A DNA stretch of 64,000 nt. Origin: Ruminococcus sp. Phil15 (lineage in GTDB: Bacteria; Bacillota; Clostridia; Oscillospirales; Ruminococcaceae). A model generated the notes under the pieces. The model was not told where the DNA came from and did not search any database. It saw only the letters and a list, made by a program, of their open reading frames with translations. Below are positions 53,289 through 61,238 of this stretch, in pieces. Made by a program: the position numbers and the translations under genes. The DNA is taken from assembly GCA_001940995.1 (NCBI GenBank), contig MSHC01000007.1, positions 1 through 64,000 of the forward strand, read 5' to 3'. Position 1 is the stretch's first letter. Each line of letters opens with the position of its first letter.

Positions 53289-54854
53289 ATGGAAACACCA
53301 TTGGTAATCCTGCTCTGTGTCGTATCCTGTATAGTCGGCGCTGCTGTCGGAGGATTTATCCTCTTCAAGCAGGGTGTTAAATACAGAAAAAAGACTGCTG
53401 AGGCGGCTATCGGTTCTGCCGAGGAAGAGGCTCAGCGAATACTTAAGGACGCAGGCAAGGAAGCTGAAGGTCTTAAAAAGTCAGCTCTCATAGAAGCTAA
53501 GGACGAGATCCACAAAAGCCGAAATGAAGCTGAAAAGGAAATCAAAGAACGCAGAGTCGAGGTTTCCAGACAGGAAAGACGTATTCAGCAGAAGGAAGAA
53601 ACCTTGGATAAGAAAATCGACAACATCGAGAAGAAGGAAGAAGCTCTCCAGGCAAAGCACCGTAATGCCGATGAAAAACTCGCTGAAGCTGAAAGAATTA
53701 AGCGCAGCCAGCTCGATATGCTCGAAAAAATTTCTGAATTTACCAAGGAACAGGCAAAGGAACACCTCTTAAGCTCTCTTGAATCTGAGCTTACGCACGA
53801 AAAGGCTGTCAAGATCCAGAACTTTGAAACACAGCTCAAGGAAGAATGCGAGAGCAAGGCAAGACAGTATATTTCGCTTGCGATTGCAAAATATGCGTCA
53901 GACCAGGTTTCCGAAACAGCCGTATCTGTCGTTACACTTCCTAACGACGAAATGAAGGGCCGCATTATCGGACGGGAAGGCCGAAATGTCAGAGCCATCG
54001 AAACTCTTACAGGTGTCGAGCTTATAATTGACGACACACCTGAAGCAATCACTATCTCCTGCTTCGACCAGGTAAGACGTGAGATTGCAAGAATTGCCCT
54101 CGAAAAGCTCATTGTTGACGGAAGAATCCATCCGGCAAGAATTGAGGAAATGGTTGATAAGGCAAGACGTGAGGTCGAGCTTAAAATCAAGCGTGAGGGT
54201 GAAAGAGCTATCCTCGAAACCAACGTTCACGGTATTAACCCTGAACTTGTTAAACTTCTCGGCAGACTCCGTTACAGAACAAGCTATCGTCAGAACGTTC
54301 TCGACCACTCTATCGAGGTCGCACATCTGGCAGGTATGATGGCTGCTGAGCTTGGAGTTGACGCTGCTCTTGCAAGAAGAGCAGGACTCTTGCACGACAT
54401 CGGTAAGGCACTGAGCTACGAAATCGAAGGCTCACACGTTCAGATAGGTGTTGATGTGTGCAAGAAATACAAGGAAAATGCTGATGTGCTTCACGCTATC
54501 GAAGCTCACCACGGCGACGTTGAAACACGCACAGTAGTTGCGGCGCTTGTACAAGCTGCCGACGCTATCTCCGCCGCAAGACCGGGGGCAAGAAGCGAAA
54601 ACTACGAAAACTACATCAAGCGACTCCAGAAGCTTGAAGAAATCTGTACCTCGTATGAGGGCGTTGAAAAGTCATTTGCTATTCAGGCAGGCCGTGAGGT
54701 AAGAATCATGGTTGCCCCTGAAAAGGTAAACGATGAAAAAATGGTATTGGTTGCAAGGGATATCGCAAAGCGAATTGAAACCGAAATGGAATATCCCGGA
54801 CAGATTAAGGTTCACATCATCCGTGAGAGCCGTGCAATCGAATACGCTAAATAG
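53289..54854 (+). CDS. rny: Ribonuclease Y
   Basis: 521 residues. One N-terminal membrane helix ([20 protein letters not shown]), a long charged coiled coil (about 35-190), KH domain ([20 protein letters not shown]), and an HD domain ([33 protein letters not shown]). Membrane-anchored endoribonuclease that initiates mRNA decay in Firmicutes. Length matches the family. Ribosome site GGAGG. Own promoter and terminator. Confidence 0.97.
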   Translation: METPLVILLCVVSCIVGAAVGGFILFKQGVKYRKKTAEAAIGSAEEEAQRILKDAGKEAEGLKKSALIEAKDEIHKSRNEAEKEIKERRVEVSRQERRIQQKEETLDKKIDNIEKKEEALQAKHRNADEKLAEAERIKRSQLDMLEKISEFTKEQAKEHLLSSLESELTHEKAVKIQNFETQLKEECESKARQYISLAIAKYASDQVSETAVSVVTLPNDEMKGRIIGREGRNVRAIETLTGVELIIDDTPEAITISCFDQVRREIARIALEKLIVDGRIHPARIEEMVDKARREVELKIKREGERAILETNVHGINPELVKLLGRLRYRTSYRQNVLDHSIEVAHLAGMMAAELGVDAALARRAGLLHDIGKALSYEIEGSHVQIGVDVCKKYKENADVLHAIEAHHGDVETRTVVAALVQAADAISAARPGARSENYENYIKRLQKLEEICTSYEGVEKSFAIQAGREVRIMVAPEKVNDEKMVLVARDIAKRIETEMEYPGQIKVHIIRESRAIEYAK

Positions 54855-54885
54855 ATTTTTATATAAAATCAAAGAGCAAATAATC

Positions 54886-54912
54886 GGGTGGGCGATTTCG
54901 TCCACCCATTTT
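54886..54912 (+). terminator. Intrinsic terminator after rny
   Basis: GGGTGG/CCACCC stem extended by GCGA pairs, then ATTTTAG. Confidence 0.7.
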
Positions 54913-54955
54913 AGTATCATAACAAATCAAAAAAAGATTGTGAGGTTGGCTTAAT

Positions 54956-56512
54956 ATGAGCGAAAGAAAGCATCTTTTCAATTCAACCGAAAAATCCGAC
55001 TTCATTGTGAATATGACAGAGGGACAGTATCAGAAGATGGGACTTATCTATCTCGGTATGGCGTCAGTTGTTATGTTTATAATGAGCATACCCTACTACC
55101 TTGCAAAAGGCGGACTTTCCATCTTTAACAACGGTCTGGTAAAGTATGTAGACACCAGCGTCGCAAACGCAACATGCGGCAGTTATATCTCCTACCTCCA
55201 GATTGCACTCTTTGCAATGGGCTTCTTCGGATTTTTAATACTCCTTGTTTCTGCAACAAAAGAGTATTTCAAGGCAAAGGAAAACAAAGCATTCCTGCTT
55301 ATACTTATGCTGATGCTGCTAATAACCGTTGCAATGTTCAAGGCATACAGTATAAAATACTCGTTTTTCGGCAAGGACTACCGCTACCACGGACTCCTTA
55401 CCTACTTCTCCTACATCGGTCTTTTTGTGGCGGCTTCTCAGGTCAACTCCCGTGAAAGGAGAAAAACATTTTTAGACCTGTTCGTATCCATCGCATTTAT
55501 AAACGCCGTTTACGGAATACTTCAGGTAATTCCGCAGCTCGTTGAAACAGTGCCTAACTTCTTCTACGAAATGGCGGAGTTTTCTCAGGAACCGTCGCTT
55601 TCGTTTGAAAGGTTTGCAGCGGACGGACTTGTTCATACGCCCCACGCACTCGCAGCACTTATGACTATGGCGCTCGCTGTCGGCGGCGCAGGCTTTATCT
55701 ATGAGGAGAAGAGCAAGCTCCGCAGAAACCTTTACGGTATTGCAAGCGTTGTATTTATTGTCGCAGGCATAAGCACCGCCACTCTCGCCGGCACAGTCGG
55801 AATAGCTTCTGTTTTACTCGTGCTTCTCGTTACCGAGATTGTCAGAATTGCAAAGAAACAGTCGCCGAAAAGGAGCAAGCTGTTTGAAAAGGCAATCGTG
55901 CGCTGCCTCATTCTCATTATAGTATGCGGCGCTGTGTTCGGCGCTATGTCTGCAATCGACAGAACGTCATACTACGACGACTACATTATCTACAACGACG
56001 CTACGGCGAGAATAGGCGCTTCAAATCCTACCGACGACCCGAACGGCGTTGCAACAAGCTACGGACTTGAGATTTATCCCAAGCTGTGGAAAGAGGGACT
56101 AAAACTGCTGAAGCCTATGTGGGTGTTCGGATACGGACCCGACTGTATCGGTATGGTTTACTACGGAAGCACCGAGCTTTACAATGTCGAGCTTGGCTTT
56201 ACCGCCGACAGGTCGTTTAACGAATATCTCGACTTCGCACTCGCCTGCGGCGTCCCAGCCCTGCTCGTGTTCCTCGCACTGCTGCTTCTGACATTCAAAA
56301 AAGGCGCAAGAATGATAGGCTCTTTCTTCAAAAAAGAGGACAGCTGGACAAGCGTTGCCGTGCTTGCGGCAGTTATAGGCTATTGCGTCCAGGCAAATAT
56401 GAACATCAGCATTATTACCGTAACGCCGCTGTTCTTCATACTTGCAGGCATTCTCTGGAACAAGCCTCACACCCCGGAAACAACCGTAAAGAGAAAGCAG
56501 ATTAAAAAGTAA
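54956..56512 (+). CDS. O-antigen ligase/polymerase-like membrane protein
   Basis: 518 residues with about eleven membrane helices (GLIYLGMASVVMFIMSIPYY, LQIALFAMGFFGFLILLV, LLILMLMLLITVAMF, GIASVVFIVAGISTATLAG, IVRCLILIIVCGAVFGA, LLVFLALLLLTF). The large extracytoplasmic loop near residues 360-420 with PMWVFGYGPDCIGMVYYGS and the pattern of flanking helices fit the Wzy_C (O-antigen ligase) family, which transfers or polymerises lipid-linked glycans. No glycan gene cluster surrounds it. Gram-positive members are probably cell-wall or teichoic/capsule related. Confidence 0.78.
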   Translation: MSERKHLFNSTEKSDFIVNMTEGQYQKMGLIYLGMASVVMFIMSIPYYLAKGGLSIFNNGLVKYVDTSVANATCGSYISYLQIALFAMGFFGFLILLVSATKEYFKAKENKAFLLILMLMLLITVAMFKAYSIKYSFFGKDYRYHGLLTYFSYIGLFVAASQVNSRERRKTFLDLFVSIAFINAVYGILQVIPQLVETVPNFFYEMAEFSQEPSLSFERFAADGLVHTPHALAALMTMALAVGGAGFIYEEKSKLRRNLYGIASVVFIVAGISTATLAGTVGIASVLLVLLVTEIVRIAKKQSPKRSKLFEKAIVRCLILIIVCGAVFGAMSAIDRTSYYDDYIIYNDATARIGASNPTDDPNGVATSYGLEIYPKLWKEGLKLLKPMWVFGYGPDCIGMVYYGSTELYNVELGFTADRSFNEYLDFALACGVPALLVFLALLLLTFKKGARMIGSFFKKEDSWTSVAVLAAVIGYCVQANMNISIITVTPLFFILAGILWNKPHTPETTVKRKQIKK

Positions 56513-56528
56513 ATATGGCATAATTTAA

Positions 56529-56557
56529 GCCCGCTTCAAATTGAAGCGGGCTTTTTT
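56529..56557 (+). terminator. Bidirectional terminator
   Basis: GCCCGCTTC/GAAGCGGGC stem, loop AAATT, then TTTTTT. It also serves the converging acyl-CoA synthetase gene. Confidence 0.88.
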
Positions 56558-56570
56558 GTGATATGTAATA

Positions 56571-58217
56571 TTATCCCTTGTTCTGGGAAGCTACTACGCT
56601 CTCTCCGCAGTAAATCCTGCGAAGCTTCGGCTTTTCGATTTTGCCTGTCGGGTTTCTCGGAATATCCGCAAAGATAATCTTATGCGGCCTTTTGTACCTC
56701 GGAAGCTGATTGCAGAAGCTGTAAAGCTCCTCCTCCGAGCATTCATACTCAGGCTTGATTTCAACTATTGCTGCGGCAATTTCACCAAGGCGCTTGTCCG
56801 GAAGCCCGATAACCGCAACGTCCTTTACCTTTATATTGCTTCTGATAAAGTCCTCAATCTGTACGGGATAGAGATTTTCGCCGCCTGAGATGATTACGTC
56901 CTTCTTGCGGTCAACAAGGAAGATAAAGCCGTCCTCGTCCTCCTGCGCCATATCGCCTGTGTACAGCCAGCCGTCCTTGAGAACTTCGTTTGTAGCCTTT
57001 TCATCGTTGAAGTAGCAGGTCATAACGCCCGGACCCTTTACGCAAAGCTCCCCGACCTTTCCTCTTTCAACAGGTTCGCCCTTTTCATCGACGATCTTGA
57101 CCTCCCAGCCAAAGCCTGCCTTGCCGATTGCGCCTACCTTGTGGATATTCTCAACTCCGAGGTGAACACAGCCCGGGCCTATCGACTCGCTGAGTCCGTA
57201 GTTTGTATCGTACTGGTGATTAGGGAACTTTTCCTTCCATCTAGCAATAAGGCTTGGCGGAACAGGCTGTGCGCCTATGTGCATAAGCCTCCAGTTTGAA
57301 AGGTCGTACTTGTCAAGGTCTATATCCCCTCTGTCTATCGCATCGAGAATATCCTGCGCCCACGGCACTAAAAGCCACACTATCGAGCATTTTTCCTTTG
57401 CTGCCGTTTCAATGATCATCTGCGGCTTTACGCCCTTTAAAAGCACCGCCTTGCCGCCTACAAGGAACGAGCCGAACCAGTGCATTTTTGCGCCCGTATG
57501 GTAAAGCGGCGGTATGCAGAGGAATACGTCGTCCTTTGTCTGGGAATGATGGTTCTGCTCAACACGGCAGGAATGCATAAGGCTTCTGTGCTTGTGCAGA
57601 ATCGCCTTCGGGAATCCTGTTGTGCCCGACGAGAAATAGATTGCGGCATAGTCGTCGTCGGTTAGCTCTATCATAGGGTCGGCGCTCGAGCAGTTTGAAA
57701 CCAGATGGTCGTAGTCCTCAGCAAATGTAGGACAACCGCCCCCCGTGCCGCCTCCGACATAGAAAAGAAGTCTGTTCTTCGAGATATCTTCGGTGATTTC
57801 CTCTACTCTGCCTATAAACGACGGGCCGAAAACGAGGATATCTGATTCCGACAAATCAAGGCAGTATTTGATTTCATCGGACGTATAGCGGAAGTTAAGC
57901 GGCACAGCGAGTGCGCCGGTCTTTAAAATCCCGAAGTAAATCGGAAGCCACTCAAGTCCGTTCATAAGTAAAATTGCGACCTTATCGCCCTTCTTTACGC
58001 CACGGCTTATAAGAAGATTTGCAAAACGGTTTGCCTTTTCGTCAAACACGCCCCATGTTATCTCACGTCTGTAATCGCAGTAAGGGTCGGTTTCGATAAG
58101 CTCATATTCTTTCCATGTGACCCGCCTTCTCTCCTGAATTTCAGGGTTCACCTCAACAAGGGCTACATCAGAACCGTATTTTGCGGCATTTTGTCTTAGT
58201 ATATCGGTAATTGGCAT
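56571..58217 (-). CDS. AMP-dependent acyl-CoA synthetase/ligase
   Basis: 548 residues of the ANL superfamily. AMP-binding motif YFSSGTTGFPKAILHKHRS near residue 197, NYGLSESIGPGCVHLG (A5), KVGELCVKGPGVMTCYFND, WLYTGDMAQEDEDGFIFLVDR (A7-A8 hinge), catalytic Lys in PRNPTGKIEKPKLRR. Activates a carboxylic acid as acyl-AMP then acyl-CoA. The acid is not predictable; length and motifs resemble medium/long-chain fatty-acid and cyclohexanecarboxylate-type ligases. Monocistronic. Confidence 0.9.
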   Translation of the reverse strand: MPITDILRQNAAKYGSDVALVEVNPEIQERRRVTWKEYELIETDPYCDYRREITWGVFDEKANRFANLLISRGVKKGDKVAILLMNGLEWLPIYFGILKTGALAVPLNFRYTSDEIKYCLDLSESDILVFGPSFIGRVEEITEDISKNRLLFYVGGGTGGGCPTFAEDYDHLVSNCSSADPMIELTDDDYAAIYFSSGTTGFPKAILHKHRSLMHSCRVEQNHHSQTKDDVFLCIPPLYHTGAKMHWFGSFLVGGKAVLLKGVKPQMIIETAAKEKCSIVWLLVPWAQDILDAIDRGDIDLDKYDLSNWRLMHIGAQPVPPSLIARWKEKFPNHQYDTNYGLSESIGPGCVHLGVENIHKVGAIGKAGFGWEVKIVDEKGEPVERGKVGELCVKGPGVMTCYFNDEKATNEVLKDGWLYTGDMAQEDEDGFIFLVDRKKDVIISGGENLYPVQIEDFIRSNIKVKDVAVIGLPDKRLGEIAAAIVEIKPEYECSEEELYSFCNQLPRYKRPHKIIFADIPRNPTGKIEKPKLRRIYCGESVVASQNKG

Positions 58218-58316
58218 TTTAATTCTCCGTTTCTGTTTAACACTTTAAAGCTTTCAAACTTTACCATTAAAGCCTGCCAACTATATTATGCCACAATAAA
58301 ACAATAAAGTCAAGAG

Positions 58317-58838
58317 CTATTTGATGCGATATTTTGAGGCAAGCTGTGCCGTAATGCCCGTGAACAGTCCCGTCACTATGCCGCAGAATGTCAGCACGAC
58401 AAAATAATATGCAACATAGCCTGTCTGAAAAAAGAAGATTGCAACTAAAATCTGACCTAGATTATGTGAGATAGCACCCAACACCCCCGCAAACCATAGG
58501 TTTTCTCCCTTTGAAGCCTTCAGAAAAAGTACCATAGCTGCAAATGCCAGAAATCCGCCTGCCACGGAATATGCAAGATACATTCCCTGCCCTGCGAAAA
58601 TGCTTGCCAGAACAATTCTGACCGAGAGAACGTATGCCGTGTCTTTAACGGAAAAGCGTTTGAGCATAAAGAGAGTAATGACGTTTGCAAGCCCAAGCTT
58701 TATGCCGGGGATTGCAATAGGTACAGGGATTTGCGACTCTACGACAAAGATAATCAGAGAGAATGTCGCCATAAGCGCTAAAACGCACAGCCGCTGGGTC
58801 TTGGTGCGAAACGCAATTTTAGTGTCTTGCGTCAACAT
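58317..58838 (-). CDS. Gx transporter family protein (HepS-like, heptaprenyl diphosphate synthase component I)
   Basis: 173 residues, five or six membrane helices (LCVLALMATFSLIIFVVES, GIKLGLANVITLFMLKRFS, IVLASIFAGQGMYLAYSVAG, GVLGAISHNLGQILVAIFFF). The motifs PIPGIKLGLAN-type (VPIAIPGIKLGLANV) and SHNLGQ are characteristic of Gx/ECF-S-like transporters. Immediately coupled to a NusG-II-domain gene, with which it overlaps by 20 nt, a common pair in Clostridia near prenyl or flavin metabolism. Substrate unknown. Confidence 0.83.
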   Translation of the reverse strand: MLTQDTKIAFRTKTQRLCVLALMATFSLIIFVVESQIPVPIAIPGIKLGLANVITLFMLKRFSVKDTAYVLSVRIVLASIFAGQGMYLAYSVAGGFLAFAAMVLFLKASKGENLWFAGVLGAISHNLGQILVAIFFFQTGYVAYYFVVLTFCGIVTGLFTGITAQLASKYRIK

Positions 58839-59196
58839 CGCTGTTACCCCCCTCTACGCAAATCATAACTTCATTCGGCAGACAGATTATAGGGAGTAGA
58901 CCGTTTCCCGAAAATCCGCACTCCACGCATAACTTATCGGGACAGGACGCCGATATAACGCCTATCTCGCCCTGCCTTACCTCTATGACATTCTCGCCGC
59001 CGCTTTCGTTCGTTACCGTAATAGTGTACGGCTCTGCAACAGCCTGCAAATCTATTTCGTAAAGAAGCTCGCCGCCGACATATATTTTAGCAATTTTGCT
59101 GTCCTGCTTTTCTGTGAGTATCAAAAACGTACCTATCCCGAACACGAGAAGCATAACGGCGGTTAATGCAATTAGTATTTTAGTGCTTTTCCTCAT
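58819..59196 (-). CDS. NusG domain II-containing extracytoplasmic protein
   Basis: About 125 residues from MRKSTKILIALTAVMLLVFG (AGGAG 8 nt upstream), an N-terminal membrane anchor. The rest is the NusG_II beta domain: KIAKIYVGGELLYEIDLQAV, VIEVRQGEIGVISASCPDKLC, CVECGFSGNGLLPIICLPNEV. The CPDKxC and SGxxPIICLPN are family hallmarks. Its function is unknown, and it pairs with the Gx transporter. Confidence 0.85.
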   Translation of the reverse strand: MRKSTKILIALTAVMLLVFGIGTFLILTEKQDSKIAKIYVGGELLYEIDLQAVAEPYTITVTNESGGENVIEVRQGEIGVISASCPDKLCVECGFSGNGLLPIICLPNEVMICVEGGNSDVDARH

Positions 59197-59267
59197 CGGC
59201 AGCTCTCCTTTCGTTATGCTCATTCCAGTATAGCACAAATTTCAGAATAATTCTACTGATTTGGGCA

Positions 59268-59305
59268 AAAAAGAAAGCGGCAGAAATTTTCTTTCCGCCG
59301 CAGAT
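59268..59305 (-). terminator. Terminator of the 60543-59308 operon
   Basis: GCGGC/GCCGC stem with inner GGAAA/TTTCT pairs followed by TTTCTTTTTT on the minus strand. Confidence 0.8.
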
Positions 59306-59307
59306 TT

Positions 59308-59502
59308 TTATTTCTTTGTTTCTTTTCTCAGTCTTGCCTTTGCTTCTTCAACGGTTTCCCCGTCCTTTGTCAGATACCTGTCGACAAATTTATCCTCTAT
59401 TTTCGTATAACCGCCGACCACCGTATCCTCGATTTTCTTGTATGCGCCTACTACCGCATCGCTGACCTTTTCGGTTGCCTTTACTATTTTTGACTTTGCC
59501 AT
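59308..59502 (-). CDS. Small amphipathic repeat protein
   Basis: 64 residues: AKSKIVKATEKVSDAVVGAY then KKIEDTVVGGYTKIEDKFVD. The unit VVGxYxKIED is repeated, giving an amphipathic helix. No known function. The ATG overlaps the previous stop codon (TAATG), so translation is coupled to the 217-aa membrane protein. Confidence 0.7.
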   Translation of the reverse strand: MAKSKIVKATEKVSDAVVGAYKKIEDTVVGGYTKIEDKFVDRYLTKDGETVEEAKARLRKETKK

Positions 59503-60155
59503 TATTCATTATCCTTTCTGCTGCTTTTTACAGTTATAATTCCCAATGCCAAAATAAAGAAGCACACCGCCGCACCCGTGCAGGCGTTAAGTATCACAGA
59601 GCTTGCTTCATCGGTTTCGCCAAACGACACAAGCATCGACTGCTGCATCGTGAGCAGCGACACGGCTACCTCGGAATATCTGATTGCGTTTACAGACTTG
59701 TAGAGCAGCGAATGTTCTTTCTTGTGCCTGACTGCGGTAACGACAGCCATAGTTATTTTGGTGAAGGTATATGTCGCTATGGTTATCATTGTTATTGTGC
59801 CGTAAGCTTCGGCAGTCTTGTACCTCATACTGACTATCACCATAATGTGAAATATAACGCTCAGGATAATCAGCATTACGCCGACCGCCGAGGCTATCAT
59901 TCTTTCATTATTCTTTTTATCAAACAGCACCACCGAAAATCGCATTGACGAGAGCAGCATATAATAGACGGAAGACGCTATAAATATAAGCGACGAGGAC
60001 AGAAAGCCGAGTATTCCGTTATAAAACGCAAACAGCAGGTTGAAAATCAGCGAGCAGACGGCTTTTGCAATCGCACGGTATCTCTTATCCTCAACAAGCC
60101 GTGTGCCGAGACTTGTACTTGCTGCTATTTGTATGGCATATTCCTTTGTTTTCAC
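59502..60155 (-). CDS. Unknown multi-pass membrane protein
   Basis: 217 residues with about six hydrophobic helices (LLFAFYNGILGFLSSSLIFI, SAVGVMLIILSVIFHIMVIV, GTITMITIATYTFTKITMAV, AAVCFFILALGIITVKSSRK). Family not recognised. It is the middle gene of a three-gene operon that faces a TetR-type regulator, a common arrangement for envelope-stress or transport functions, which I cannot identify. Confidence 0.65.
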   Translation of the reverse strand: MKTKEYAIQIAASTSLGTRLVEDKRYRAIAKAVCSLIFNLLFAFYNGILGFLSSSLIFIASSVYYMLLSSMRFSVVLFDKKNNERMIASAVGVMLIILSVIFHIMVIVSMRYKTAEAYGTITMITIATYTFTKITMAVVTAVRHKKEHSLLYKSVNAIRYSEVAVSLLTMQQSMLVSFGETDEASSVILNACTGAAVCFFILALGIITVKSSRKDNE

Positions 60156-60165
60156 TTTAGCTTTA

Positions 60166-60543
60166 TCAGTCCTTAAATCCGTTTATGATAGGGATAAGGG
60201 AGAGCAGAGCCGCAATGCCTGCAATGCCCACGATAATTCCGACAACCATCTTATCCCAGACCATGCAAAAGCACATACCTACACCGAGGAGCAATGCGCC
60301 TGCAATGCCTACGGCAATTCCAAGCACGCCTTTTCCCGACACCTTGATAGGTGCTTTCTTCTCCATTTTACGCCATACGAGCAGCGTAACAATGCCCAGC
60401 ACGATACCTAAGCTGCCGAAGATAATGCCCTGCGTAAAAGCATTCCACTCAGGGAGCAGAGCCATACACATACCCAGCGCAAATAACATTCCGCTGATTG
60501 TTCCTAAAACTAATGCTGCAAAACTACTTTTCTTCATAAACAA
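60166..60543 (-). CDS. Unknown four-helix membrane protein
   Basis: 125 residues: SSFAALVLGTISGMLFALGM, FTQGIIFGSLGIVLGIVTLL, GKGVLGIAVGIAGALLLGVG, VVGIIVGIAGIAALLSLIPI. Composition is Gly/Ile-rich. No family assigned. First gene of the operon; its promoter overlaps a palindrome that the divergent TetR-type protein probably binds. Confidence 0.65.
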   Translation of the reverse strand: MFMKKSSFAALVLGTISGMLFALGMCMALLPEWNAFTQGIIFGSLGIVLGIVTLLVWRKMEKKAPIKVSGKGVLGIAVGIAGALLLGVGMCFCMVWDKMVVGIIVGIAGIAALLSLIPIINGFKD

Positions 60544-60562
60544 GCGCCTCCAAGCTTTTATT

Positions 60563-60599
60563 AAAACAACTGTTGTTTTTTAATACAATTATAGTATAA
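60563..60599. promoter_or_regulatory. Divergent promoter region with a TetR-type operator
   Basis: A perfect palindrome AAAACAAC-T-GTTGTTTT (60563-60579) overlaps the -10/spacer of the minus-strand promoter (TTGTAT, 17 nt, TTTAAT) and the -35 of the plus-strand promoter (TTGTTT, 16 nt, TATAAT at 60594-60599). Confidence 0.6.
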
Positions 60600-60661
60600 T
60601 AGATTTTGGCGGAATTATCAATCACCAATTTCACAATAAGTGTTGAGTTAATGGAGGGCTT

Positions 60662-61180
60662 ATGAATACTAAAAACAACAAGAGGCGGCAGGCAACAAGA
60701 GAAAGCATAGAAAAGACCTTTATTGAGCTTTTACAGACAAAGGAAATATCCCAAATCACGGTATCCGACATCTGCAAAATCACGGGCTACAACCGCACAA
60801 CCTTTTATGCCAACTATCTTGATATTTACGACCTTGCCGACCGTATAAGGGACAAGCTCGAAGCGGAATTAAACGAGGTTTTCGAGAACAAGCTCTTTTT
60901 CAACTGCGGAAAAGACTACGTCAAGCTTTTTCGGCACATAAAGGAAAACCAGATATTTTACATTACCTATTTCAAATTAGGGTATGACAGCAAGCATACG
61001 ATTGATTTAGGCAGCATAAGCAAGCAGCAGGTTTGTATTCCGGACGACAATTTAGAATATCACATTGAGTTCCACAAGGCAGGGCTTAACGCTATCATTA
61101 AAAAATGGCTTTCGGCGGGGTGCGACAAAGCCCCCGAAGAAATGGCAAAAATAATCAAGGACGAATACACAAACAGGTAA
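60662..61180 (+). CDS. TetR-family transcriptional regulator
   Basis: 172 residues. N-terminal HTH: ATRESIEKTFIELLQTKEIS, QITVSDICKITGYNRTTFYANYLD. The C-terminal ligand domain is the short AcrR-C type (EYHIEFHKAGLNAIIKKWLSAGCDK). GGAGG in front. Divergent from the membrane-protein operon with a shared palindrome, so it probably represses that operon and itself. Confidence 0.9.
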   Translation: MNTKNNKRRQATRESIEKTFIELLQTKEISQITVSDICKITGYNRTTFYANYLDIYDLADRIRDKLEAELNEVFENKLFFNCGKDYVKLFRHIKENQIFYITYFKLGYDSKHTIDLGSISKQQVCIPDDNLEYHIEFHKAGLNAIIKKWLSAGCDKAPEEMAKIIKDEYTNR

Positions 61181-61184
61181 TAAA

Positions 61185-61218
61185 AAAGCTCGCAAAAAAC
61201 GATCTGCGAGCTTTCTTC
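61185..61218 (+). terminator. Terminator between the TetR gene and the converging fusion gene
   Basis: AAAGCTCGCA/TGCGAGCTTT stem, TCTTC tail on the plus side and a longer T run on the minus side. Confidence 0.75.
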
Positions 61219-61238
61219 ATAAATCCATATTCGGATAT

